Program-made: the position numbers and the translations under genes | Shown here: piece by piece, positions 18,001 through 27,209 of the stretch | How positions within the stretch are numbered: the first letter of the stretch is position 1 | How the letters are laid out: each line of letters starts with the position of its first letter | NCBI GenBank assembly: GCA_036925085.1 | Contig: JAUPFP010000085.1 | Location: forward strand, 464,501-528,500 | DNA: 64,000 bases | Direction of reading: 5' to 3' | Origin: Brachycybe producta | Lineage: Eukaryota > Arthropoda > Diplopoda > Playtdesmida > Andrognathidae | The notes under the pieces: model-generated | The model's input: the letters and a program-made list of their open reading frames with translations, nothing else | The model's database searches: none | Told to the model about the DNA's origin: nothing

Positions 18001-20743
18001 ACTTTTTACTTACGCTGTGAAACAGTGTGCTGCAGAAAGCACATAAGAGGATGCTATTATTGAACCTCCACACTGGACATATTCACCACTAAATTCACTA
18101 TCAGGTCCAAATCTTCCCAGAATAAGCGCCTGAAATTTTAAAATGAAATGAAGTCAAATGATTGGGCACTGAGGTCTCCACTGAAGTCTTGTCAAAAGAC
18201 ACCATACATAAAGGCACTTACTGTCCATCGGAACTGGTCAATTGTAGTGTTTGTTCCTCCAAAAATCCTTCGACTCTTTGGTGACACGCCACAACCTAAA
18301 AAGTATCAAGAGATTATTTCGGCGTTTTTAAAACAAGTTTAATTAACATTTGAATTTTTATTAACTACAAAGAGACGTTTCAGGCCCTTGTACGTTTTTT
18401 TTAATGCTGTTTTACTTTTGTTGGGCCCTGTAACTTTGTTCAGCTTCTGGGCCATCCGGCACTGTTGGTGCCGTTTGACACAGATTACTGTTGGTAAGAT
18501 GTGAGTCACCCCCCTGCCCATTGTATTCGTTTCCCCTTGATTGCAGTGGTTCATGTGTTTTTAATTTGATTTTGTTTTTGATTTTGCTTTTTCACACCTG
18601 AATGTAAAAAGCTGTTGTCATCGATTCTGGCCAACTGGTCCAATCTGTTGATTGGACCATTTGGGACCATTGCACGCATCCTTAAGCTATAGATACTCAC
18701 CAAAAGAGCAAGAGGGAACATTTGCCCGTGCTCGTCAATCTTCGCTCTTGTTCCCTTGAAATGCTCATCTTGTGTCCATACCGAAGCAAAAATGCTTGTG
18801 TTTGTGTTCGCTGTTGATCCATCGTTTAACAGCGAGCACTCTAATCTTGCTGATTGTGCATTGAATATTGCTGATCAAAATAATAAGTTACTTTGTGCAA
18901 ATGCTGCTTTTATTGTTACAATAAAATAATCCGACCACACTGAACAAACACGAACAAGTCTTTTCTTTGACGTGCCAAAATCCACTTGATCATTTTTGAA
19001 CAAGAGTGAGCGATTGTTTGCTCACTGGCTAACCGGTACTCACCAGACGATTATTGAGCGAGAAGGCTCAATTGTTCGCTCTTGCTCGCTTTTTTGGTCA
19101 ATACCCAGCCTTATAAAGCAAAAATACAATAATTGTAATTTTTCAATTAATTACTTCAATTATATGTAATTGCTACAGACATCAGAAACATTAGGATAAA
19201 ATACAAAATCGAGACAATCTGACTTAAAGCCTGGTTTACATTAGGATTGTAAATGAGGTAGTCACTAGGTCTAGAAGCTAACCGGCTCACTGTACTATCC
19301 CACAACCAGGATAAGTTGTGGTTAAACACGAAGTACGTCCAGTCTAGCAACGTAATGCACGAGACTAAATACGTCACTGATACCCAAATGAAAGGCAAAA
19401 GATCTTCTCCACTTCTCATACCACCATAGTCTCAAAACCTCTCCAGCTCCTGTTTACATTGGGCTAGTAGGACTCATGCATTATAGTGGGCAGTCCAGTG
19501 AAACATGGGGTGTTATGGGCATGTGGGATAGTGAAGAACCTGTCTTCCAATCCCAAAGGTTTACATTAGGGTACTTACTATCTTTGTCACTAGAAAGCTA
19601 GTCACTACACCATTTACTATTCTAATATAAACCAGGTTTTATTATCTGGCAAAAAGTGGTTTCTAAACAAACAAGTGAAATTGTACGACTTCATACAAAT
19701 TTACAAAGATTATGCAATTTGTACGTTTCTTTGCTTTTTTATATTGAATAATGTTGATTATTTCTGTGCACATAACTTATTGATAAACGTTGCTTAAGTT
19801 AAAAGTGTGCATATGTTATACATTTGATCGTGGCTTTTTTTTTTCCCGAAGCATGAAATTATAATTTTAGTAAACTCACCGCAAGTTGGAGCTTGCGTCA
19901 CATTCGAAGCCACCTGTCAAAATGCATACATTAAATATTGTAGTTAATTACATTTCTAAATGAAAAGCTAATGTGAATATTTAAATAACCACTACTTCAA
20001 AACATTAAGGTATACTAAGTGTTCATTAAACAAATAAATCATTATTTATTGTTTTCTGGTCGCAATGCTGTGTTACATGGGTTCTAATATAGATGGACAT
20101 TTTTGCAACCTGCGACAAACAACTACATTACAATCCATGTAACACAGAATTAAGACTTTACCGAGGCTATCGTGTTGCCGCGACCAGAACGCAAGCGTGG
20201 CCCTAGACTTATGGTTACGATACGTTGTCGAAATGTGTATAGTAGTTTCACGAAGAGGTTAAATTGTGCCAATTTATTTTTTTAAAAATGTGGAGTGCTG
20301 TAGTTTTATTTTTACTATAGTGCGCATATATACATTATATATACAAATTAAACATATATTTGAGGCCCCCTGCTTGACTTTTTTTTAGGCCTCCTTAAGT
20401 TTTTAGTTTTGGGGCCAGCACAAAAGGTTAAATGGTGACAACAACAATATCCAAAGTACCAATTATAACTAAATTTCTTCAATGTGTTTTATGTTTACAA
20501 GTGCAATATTTATTTTTATTTATTTATAATAACTTTATTAAAAGATATGTTGTTTAGATACTGGTGACAATAGCTAGTATAATTACGCTAGTATGTCAAA
20601 ATTACTCAATAAAGAGACACCTCCAAACAAGTGCACAGAAATGCCATAGGTATATTTAAAATTCTATTTCTCACCTTTTCAAAGACATTTACCAATACTA
20701 AAATGACTATCAATTTCCAGAAGCTGTTCAGAATGCCTCCCAT
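15098..20743 (-). CDS. Secreted S1A serine protease B (seven exons, 298 aa)
   Basis: Exons on the minus strand: 20,743-20,675; 19,913-19,880; 18,295-18,222; 18,129-18,014; 17,296-17,037; 16,449-16,301; 15,292-15,098. All junctions are GT-AG; the joined frame is open (897 nt with stop). The signal-peptide exon encodes the same 23 residues as protease A. The propeptide has PTCGCGVSPKSRR with activation at R44/I45 (RRIFGG). Triad: His94, Asp141, Ser237. Position 189 is Asn231, as in A, but position 226 is Val267 (YPVAY) where A has Asp. Two residues are missing in exon 6 relative to A. Differences cluster in exons 4-6; the signal peptide, the PPPGMNLDNTNVTVIGWGL block and the GDSGGP block are nearly unchanged. 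The Cys-containing tail is DLCEYVCYPPVQ. Probably an active extracellular protease with a different substrate preference. Confidence 0.93.
15530..15704. repeat. Unclassified insert in protease B intron 6
   Basis: This is sequence unique to protease B, starting after the shared GCAAAATATGCA. It includes CATTGTGGTACAAGGCGCC and GGCCAATGTGGTGCGTTAGC. It adjoins a MITE. Not classified. Confidence 0.35.
15705..16057. mobile_element. MITE in protease B intron 6
   Basis: It has long imperfect terminal inverted repeats of about 57 bp. The left end reads AAGGCTGCCACACACGTTCC; the right end is the reverse complement of AAATGCCACTACACACGTTC. Both continue into CCTGTCAG.TATGCCT. It has no coding frame and is not present in protease A, so it inserted after the duplication. 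Confidence 0.75.
16058..16165. repeat. CT-rich run plus transposon-end remnant
   Basis: A TCTCTC-rich stretch (about 16,067-16,097) is followed by GGTGGCGCGAGCCCCCTGGA and TCCGCCACTG (to about 16,150). The latter is a very common terminus of degraded invertebrate repeats. It abuts the preceding MITE. Confidence 0.45.
16501..16919. mobile_element. MITE in protease B intron 5
   Basis: The inverted ends TTAAGGTGGC and GCCACCTTAA match the element at 8,587-9,086 in protease A at the same intron position. Internal text is shared (CGTGAGGCGAACG..TTTTTTT; CATAAAAAGTTTATTTTGAA). An ancestral insertion. Confidence 0.75.
17400..17990. repeat. AT-rich repeat in protease B intron 4
   Basis: Counterpart of 9,990-11,040, but several hundred bases shorter. 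No exon is visible. Confidence 0.5.
18360..18684. repeat. Unclassified insert in protease B intron 2
   Basis: Sequence absent from protease A intron 2. It contains TTGGGCCCTGTAACTTTG and GGCACTGTTGGTGCCG, a short hairpin. A minus-strand frame here is not supported as a gene. It may be a retroelement tail. Confidence 0.3.
18685..19111. mobile_element. MITE in protease B intron 2 (second insertion)
   Basis: The left end has ACTCACCAAAAGAGCAAGAG. The right end, read in reverse complement, has ATTGACCAAAAAAGCGAGCA and AGAGCGAACA, giving imperfect inverted termini of about 40 bp. It is found only in protease B and has no coding capacity. Confidence 0.6.
19227..19638. mobile_element. MITE in protease B intron 2 (shared insertion)
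   Basis: Ends AAGCCTGGTTTACATTAGGA and the inverse ATAAACCAGGTT. It is homologous over its length to 11,677-12,114 and occupies the same intron. It therefore predates the gene duplication. Confidence 0.8.
20030..20560. repeat. Repeat remnants in protease B intron 1
   Basis: Counterpart of 12,340-12,970. It contains an imperfect inverted pair around GTGTTACATGG (about 20,070) and CCATGTAACAC (about 20,143), suggesting a degraded inverted-repeat transposon. Confidence 0.4.
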
Positions 20744-20809
20744 CGTGCCTTATATATTTTGAATGCCGATGTTGCCTTAGGTGTATGTGTTGTGTGGAAT
20801 TGACCAACT

Positions 20810-20849
20810 ACTGAAGGATAATAAACCAGATGATGCCCCTTATTATATA
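20810..20849 (-). promoter_or_regulatory. Core promoter of protease B
   Basis: TATATAA (20,849-20,843) and TCAGT (20,814-20,810) on the minus strand, with the same spacing and intervening text as in protease A. The leader is about 69 nt. Confidence 0.55.
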
Positions 20850-21014
20850 ACATTCATTCAGCAAAGATAAAATAAACATTTAGAAGAAAGCAGAACAATA
20901 GGAGGACATAAGGTATGGGTATGAGTTGTTTATTATAAAAAAAATGTTCCTGGGAATTGATAATAACATACTCAGCACACTTCTTTCATCCTATCAAGGT
21001 TGCAATTTTCATTG

Positions 21015-21185
21015 ATGTTGTTGTTGGCGGTGTTTTTAATTGGTGTTCTTAATGCCCGCGTCAACTATGAGGTCATACAGGGGACATCAAATCAGACAAC
21101 TCAAGTCAAAACATTACAATGTGAATTGCCATATCAATGGATGTTTGTGTTGTCCTTAGAAAACCAAAAACCATGCCCAAGCTAA
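21015..21185 (+). CDS. Short secreted-type frame divergent from protease B
   Basis: Paralog of the frame at 13,316: MLLLAVFLIGVLNA, then RVNYEVIQGTSN and LPYQWMFVLSLENQKPC (56 residues from this ATG). The stop comes at the edge of the SINE-like insertion shared with the first copy. TTATAAAAA near 20,935 and CTCAGCAC near 20,972 could be its promoter, giving a head-to-head arrangement with protease B. It may be a small secreted peptide, a first exon whose partners were lost, or the relic of an S1-type N-terminus. Conservation of the signal-like segment in both copies is the only support. Confidence 0.4.
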   Translation: MLLLAVFLIGVLNARVNYEVIQGTSNQTTQVKTLQCELPYQWMFVLSLENQKPCPS

Positions 21186-21262
21186 TATTCGAACCCGGAA
21201 CCCAAATATCCGTGACTAAGAAAGGATTAAAAACCACCCAGAACACCGAGGTGACAGAATGA
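21170..21262 (-). mobile_element. Truncated SINE-like insertion (paralog)
   Basis: Shares ATTCGAACCCGGAACCCAAA-type text and ACACCGAGGTGACAGAA with the element at 13,462-13,602. It lacks the A-box half. Confidence 0.4.
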
Positions 21263-21539
21263 AAATATGAAAATGAAAATAAAATATTTGAGGAACCATA
21301 AAAGTAAATCATGTGAAACTTAAGCTTGTTGTAAAAAAAAATATATACCAAAACGTAGTTTTACATAAAATAAAACAAATTAATATAAGATTGAAAATTG
21401 TCATGACTTTTGAAATTGTGGGTTTAATAAAATGCTTATCTTAACCACAAACTAAGTAACCATTGGTAATGTTTGTAACCATTATCTTTTTAATTTAATT
21501 TTTAATTTTTGAACAAATTTTTCTATTTTAAATTTATTC

Positions 21540-22629
21540 AGAACGAGTTTGTGGCCTTCCTGGACTTCTCCGATAGAAATTGCTGGGATATATTGTTTAC
21601 CCTGATCGGCTACGACCCAACTTTTAGCTGGAGTTGGCTTCCATAGGAATCATTCTAGGGGGATTAGAATTCCGTTCAAAAGGAAATCTGGTGATGATTG
21701 TACTTTAACTGAAATAACTTTACAAACACTTTACGTGTAGGTAAACTCTTTATATATTCTCTTTAAACGACTGACACATGGTTACACGACTATAATAGTG
21801 TAATGAACCACGTTCAGGGGGTGACTAGAATTCTCCCAAAGTATCGTTTTGCTCTTTCGAGCGGTCAGAGAGTGGTTGGCTAGGCCTCTAATTCTATTCT
21901 GGTTCGGGAGGAAGGAAACAAATTAGTCCCTTTCGTTTCCTCACAAGTTCCTCTCACAAGAACCTTTACGGTTTAAAGGATCTTTTATCTGTCTGCTACC
22001 CCTCGGGCTTTCGCCCGACTAAAAGCTGGTTGATCGTGTTGTCTTCTTCAGTCTTAGCTAGGATTGGAGATCCAGGATTCCAGGTTTGCACCAGGGTTGA
22101 CAGTTCTAGATGATAAAATGTTAAAACTCTTCGTTCGATTCAATAAGTATAAGAATACGACTTTAGCAACTGTTTGTGCATAAAAACAACTTCAGAATCT
22201 ACCCCAAGTCGGGCATAAATTTTCTCTTTTAAGAATACTTAAATTACATACAAAACACGACCTTTTTATACCCAAAACACAGACAACAACAGAAAAAAAA
22301 CTGACCTATCAGAAATGATTGACCAGTGGTCACCAACATATTACAGATGATTCACCCTTTTATTAAAAGGGTAAAAGAAAATGTAAACAACTTCAAATTA
22401 AAAAGACATAAAAATCACTCATGTGGAAGGGCAATACAAATAGCATTAGGGGAGAAATGATAAGGTGAACTTAAAAATAGCATCTGGGTCAATCGGTACC
22501 TTAACGTACCCCCGAGTGGCTAAATAAAAATTAAAGAGCGGCAGCGGCGTAAAAACGTCTCACTAGATACCGACTCTTTCACGGTAAAATTACATAGTCC
22601 GAAAACATCGTTGTGTGGGTGGGGTTACA
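21540..22629. repeat. Insert in the third unit's flank; unclassified repeats
   Basis: This interrupts sequence homologous to flank copies 1 and 2. 21,795-22,030 is related to 11,459-11,676. The rest (including CCCTCGGGCTTTCGCCCG near 22,000, a short hairpin) is not recognised, and no convincing gene is present. Some old retroelement sequence is possible. Confidence 0.35.
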
Positions 22630-22985
22630 CGTTTAATGTAAAGTACTAGTGGGGTAACCCGTCATAAATGACGGGAGCAAAATTCACAGGCAATTGTGTG
22701 CATGCACGTCGTTTGTTCCTTTTTTACTCCTTTCATTTCCATTTCAGTCACCCCCACCCACTTTTTCCCCCTTAACGTTTCTCTCTCTCCCCTCTACACT
22801 TTCCAATCGTTTCCCCCTCTCCAACTGAATATCATGGGGTTCTTGGATGAGAAGGGTGCAACATACAATTAACCTTGAGAAAAAAAAGCTTTTCATTTCT
22901 TCATTTATTTAAATTTATATAAATTCCGACGTGCTTCAAGGGTTTTGTACAGCGTTACTCCACACACACAGACCTGGGATATTAT
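22630..22985. repeat. Dispersed repeat, copy 2 (inverted relative to 5,131-5,695)
   Basis: It begins near TAAAGTACTAGTGGGGTAAC, has CCCGTCATAAATGACGGG, a pyrimidine-rich tract and a short CA run, and ends near 22,985. About 215 bp of copy 1 are missing. A third, more diverged copy may start at 23,494. Confidence 0.65.
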
Positions 22986-23400
22986 ATATATAATATAATA
23001 ATAATTGTTAACAAGAATTTTAAATTTTCAAATGTGTAGCTTTTCATATTTGTAAGACAGTCATTTTTAAACAGTTGACATATTACTAGTGCATTATACT
23101 TTCATGTAACAGACTTAGGTATTGATACTGAAACATACTTTGTATTCATAACAGGATATAACCAGCTGTTTAACAAAAATGTGCAAATAATATTTGAAGA
23201 GGGACCGGAACAATACACGCTAACTTTTGATCATTACAGTCAGATAAATATAAATCTCATCCATAATGATGCCATTTGCATTTCGAATTTACATAGTACG
23301 TCACTATGGTAAAATTACAAATAATGCAAGTGTTTATGTATATATTATGTCAACTTCATCAAACTATACTTAATGGTATTCAAGGAATATATTAAAAACC
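22985..23400. repeat. Segmental-duplication flank, copy 3
   Basis: Aligns with 13,905-14,345 (GTTAACAAGAATTTTAAATT, CTGAAACATACTTTGTATTC, CAAAAATGTGCAAATAATAT). It marks the start of the third, incomplete protease unit. Confidence 0.65.
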
Positions 23401-23493
23401 ACATCGTCACTATCAAAGCTAACCGTTGCCAACACATTTTTTTATTGCAGACAATACCAAATATTGATTTAGGTCTAGTGGTTATTTAGAAAC

Positions 23494-23640
23494 TAGTGGG
23501 GTAAACCGTCATGTATGACATCACATTCTAGTTTAACTATTTTATTCAAATTCTGAAGGTCACTCAATGAAGGACGTTTCCTTCTCCCCTCTCCCTCACC
23601 GCCCTCACATGTGTTTCCTTGAAGGTTTTTGTCCTTGATC
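23494..23640. repeat. Dispersed repeat, possible third copy
   Basis: It starts ACTAGTGGGGTAAACCGTCA, like the ends at 22,646 (plus) and 5,685 (minus), and also has a pyrimidine-rich tract. The rest is diverged. Confidence 0.45.
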
Positions 23641-23975
23641 ATAAAGCGTTAAAAGGTAGTACACAGCGGGATTCTTTGTTGCGATACATTGTTGCGGGGC
23701 TCAATCGCGGCTGATTCTCGTCTGTTGCGATTCTGTCCCGCAACAATGTTGAAATGTTTCGGGGCTGAATCGCATCAGCTCAGATTCATGTTTTTTGAGT
23801 CCCATCGAAATGGGAAACATTTCAACATTGTTGCGGAACATTTCATGGTGTGGACGTCTTTTGGAACATGAACAAAGACTCAAAGGGCTCAGTTTGCTTT
23901 TAATTATATAAGACGTCTTTAATAATTAAAAGCAAGCTGAGCCCTTTGTCTTTTTCAGTGGTCCACGTCGTTTTT
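23640..23975. repeat. Fold-back element with two nested hairpins
   Basis: The first hairpin has perfect 23-bp arms, 23,738-23,760 and 23,813-23,835 (arm start CCGCAACAATGTTGAAATG). The second has 26-bp arms with one mismatch, 23,882-23,907 and 23,922-23,947 (AAAGGGCTCAG.TTGCTTTTA), around a loop that itself contains AAGACGTCTT. Short frames on both strands here come from this symmetry and are not genes. Confidence 0.75.
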
Positions 23976-24124
23976 TTTAAAGCGATTCAGCGATTGTAAT
24001 TCGTCGTTTATTTAGAATCACCCTGTGGAATAAGAAATGTTTAACGGAGGTTCTCACCTCATGCTTGGGGGTGGCTGGGAGGCCATCGCGACGATGACTC
24101 CCTGCCCTCCAAGATGGGAACACA

Positions 24125-24325
24125 GGTGGTGGACGACAAGCTTTTTGTACCAAAGAAGAAAATTGCACTGGGGTTTGCAGTGTTAATATTGCAATATCAT
24201 TCGAACTATAGGAAGTTTTATTAAAATCTTCGTGTATATTCACGTTCATCACTTTTATTGATATCAAATTTGGGTCGTTCACATCGTTTCCTCCAATCTT
24301 CACATATATACTCTCAATTCCATCC
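24125..24325 (-). pseudogene. Third protease copy: isolated mosaic exon 5
   Basis: It encodes DGIESIYVKIGGNDVNDPNL, then HEDFNKTSYSSNDIAILTLQ and SSLVQKACRPPP, equal to protease residues 99-165. 24,128-24,237 matches protease B with one difference in about 110 bp. 24,238-24,374, including intron sequence, matches protease A with about four differences. The switch lies in the shared text ATCTTCGTGTAT. The exon is cut after CRPPP by unrelated sequence. Exons 6-7 are missing on that side; exons 1-4 would lie beyond the satellite array, if they exist. Confidence 0.85.
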
Positions 24326-24374
24326 CTTAAACGTAACAAAGCATCATCACACATTCACTTGGCACTCTTGACAT
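24326..24374 (-). other. Intron 4 stub of third protease copy
   Basis: 49 bp homologous to protease A intron 4, ending CACTTGGCACTCTTGACATG. The satellite array begins at the next base. Confidence 0.75.
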
Positions 24375-27209
24375 GATGAACCAGATGAGCGGGAATGGAA
24401 ATGTTTGATTTGATGCATTCCCAGAAAAATCTGGAATGCAGGGATGTCTTCATTTCCTATGTGCAATGCACGCTTCAAAAGTTACACCAGTTCAAAGTGG
24501 GCGTCATTGAAGTGTCTATGCTTGCTCATGGATCTGTAACTTTTCGAAAATTCATTGCAAGTGAACCAGACGAGCGGGAATGGAAATGTAGGATGCATCA
24601 CATTGCAAGAGCAGCCTGGAATTCAGGGATGTTTTCAGTTTCCTGTGTGCAATGCATGCTTCAAAAGTTACACCAGTTCAATTTGGGCGTCATTGAAGTG
24701 TCTATGCTTGCTCATGGATCTGTAACTTTTCGAAAATTCATTGCAAGTGAACCAGACGAGCGGGAATGGGAATGTTGGATTTGATGCATTCCCAGAAAAG
24801 TCTGGAATGCGGAGATGTCTTCATTTCCAGTGTGCAATGCACGCTTCAAAAGTTACACCAGTTCAAAGTTTGCATCATTGAAGTGTCTATGCTTGCTCAT
24901 GGATCTGTAACTTTTCGAAAATTCATTGCAAGTGAACCAGACGAGCGGGAATGGGAATGTTGGATTTGATGCATTCCCAGAAAAGTCTGGAATGCGGAGA
25001 TGTCTTCATTTCCAGTGTGCAATGCACGCTTCAAAAGTTACACCAGTTCATAGTGGGCGTCATTGAAGTGTCTATGCTTGCTCATGGATCTGTAACTTCG
25101 AAAATTCATTGCAAGTTGTTTACGGTTTTCATAGTCATCTGAAGTCTGTTGGGCCCTCCTGAGTTCATTTCAGTGCTTTTCAAGGCATCTAGAAGACTTT
25201 CAGTTTTGGCCGTTTTTTGAAAAATTTCCAAGAGTAGACTCTTGGAAGAATTTCATTTTTTGACAATTTTTACTTTTTTAAATTTATGGGTTTTCATGGT
25301 CTTCTGAAATTTGTTGGGCCCTCCTGAGTTCATTTCGGTGCTTTTCAGGGCATCTGGAAGACTCTTTTCTTGTCATTTTTTGAAAATATTCATGGATTAT
25401 TCTCTGGACCTCTTGGAATATTTATATAACTTCAAAAATTCATTGTAAATGAACCAGACGAGCGGGAATGGAAATGTAGGATGCATCACATTGCAAGAGC
25501 AGCCTGGAATTCAGGGATGTCTTCATTTCCTGTGTGCAATGCATGCTTCAAAAGTTACACCAGTTCAAATTGGGCATCATTGAAGTGTCTATGCTTGCTC
25601 ATGAACCTGTAACTTTGAAAATTCATTGCAAGTGAACCAGATGAGCGGGAATGGAAATGTTTGATTTGATGCATTCCCAGAAAAATCTGGAATGCAGAGA
25701 TGTCTTCATTTCCAGTGTGCAATGCACGCTTCAAAAGTTACACCAGTTCAATTTGGGGGTCATTGAAGTGTCTATGCTTGCTCATGGATCTGTAACTTTT
25801 CGAAAATTCATTGCAAGTGAACCAGACGAGCGGGAATGGAAATGTTGGATGCATCACATTGCAAGAGCAGCCTGAAATTCAGGGATGTCTTCATTTCCTG
25901 TGTGCAATGCATGCTTCAAAAGTTACACCTGTTCAAAGTGGGCGTCATTGAAGTGTCTATGCTTGCTCATGAACCTGTAACTTTGAAAATTCATTGCAAG
26001 TGAACCAGATGAGCGGGAATGGAAATGTTTGATTTGATGCATTCCCAGAAAAATCTGGAATGCAGAGATGTCTTCATTTCCAGTGTGCAATGCACGCTTC
26101 AAAAGTTACACCAGTTCAATTTTCAATTTGGGCGTCATTGAAGTGTCTATGCTTGCTCATGGATCTGTAACTTTTCGAAAATTCATTGCAAGTGAACCAG
26201 ACGAGCGGGAATGGAAATGTAGGATGCATCACATTGCAAGAGCAGCCTGGAATTCAGGGATATCTTCATTTCCTGTGTGCAATGCATGCTTCAAAAGTTA
26301 CACCAGTTCAAAGTGGGCGTCATTGAAGTGTCTATGCTTGCTCATGAACCTGTAACTTTGAAAATTCATTGCAAGTGAACCAGATGAGCGGGAATGGAAA
26401 TGTTTGATTTGATGCATTCCCAGAAAAATCTGGAATGCAGAGATGTCTTCATTTCCAGTGTGCAATGCACGCTTCAAAAGTTACACCAGTTCAATTTTCA
26501 ATTTGGGCGTCATTGAAGTGTCTATGCTTGCTCATGGATCTGTAACTTTTCGAAAATTCATTGCAAGTGAACCAGACGAGCGGGAATGGAAATGTTGGAT
26601 GCATCACATTGCAAGAGCAGCCTGAAATTCAGGGATGTCTTCATTTCCTGTGTGCAATACACGCTTCAAACGTTACACCAGTTCAAAGTGGGCATCATTG
26701 AAGTGTCTATGCTTGCTCATGAACCTGTAACTTCGAAAATTCATAGCAAGTGAACCAGATGAGCGGGAATGGAAATGTTTGATTTGATGCATTCCCAGAA
26801 AAATCTGGAATGCAGAGATGTCTTCATTTCCAGTGTGCAATGCACGCTTCAAAAGTTACACCAGTTCAATTTGGGCGTCATTGAAGTGTCTATGCTTGCT
26901 CATGGATCTGTAACTTTTCGAAAATTCATTGCAAGTGAACCAGACGAGCGGGAATGGAAATGTTGGATGCATCACATTGCAAGAGCAGCCTGAAATTCAG
27001 GGATGTCTTCAATTCCTGTGTGCAATGCATGCTTCAAAAGTTACACCAGTTCAAATTGGGCGTCATTGAAGTGTCTATGCTTGCTCATGAACCTGTAACT
27101 TTGAAAATTCATTGCAAGTGAACCAGATGAGCGGGAATGGAAATGTTTGATTTGATGCATTCCCAGAAAAATCTGGATTGCAGAGATGTCTTCATTTCCT
27201 ATGTGCAAT

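Noticed and set aside
18339-18554. Minus-strand 71-codon frame as a gene
   Set aside because: Basic low-complexity translation inside a private intron insertion; no support from protease A.
23689-23883. Frames of 60 codons on both strands
   Set aside because: Both are produced by the inverted arms of the fold-back element.
24041-24124. Extension of the third protease exon into an alternative C-terminus
   Set aside because: The sequence after CRPPP has no similarity to any protease exon and looks like a breakpoint joined to unrelated DNA.
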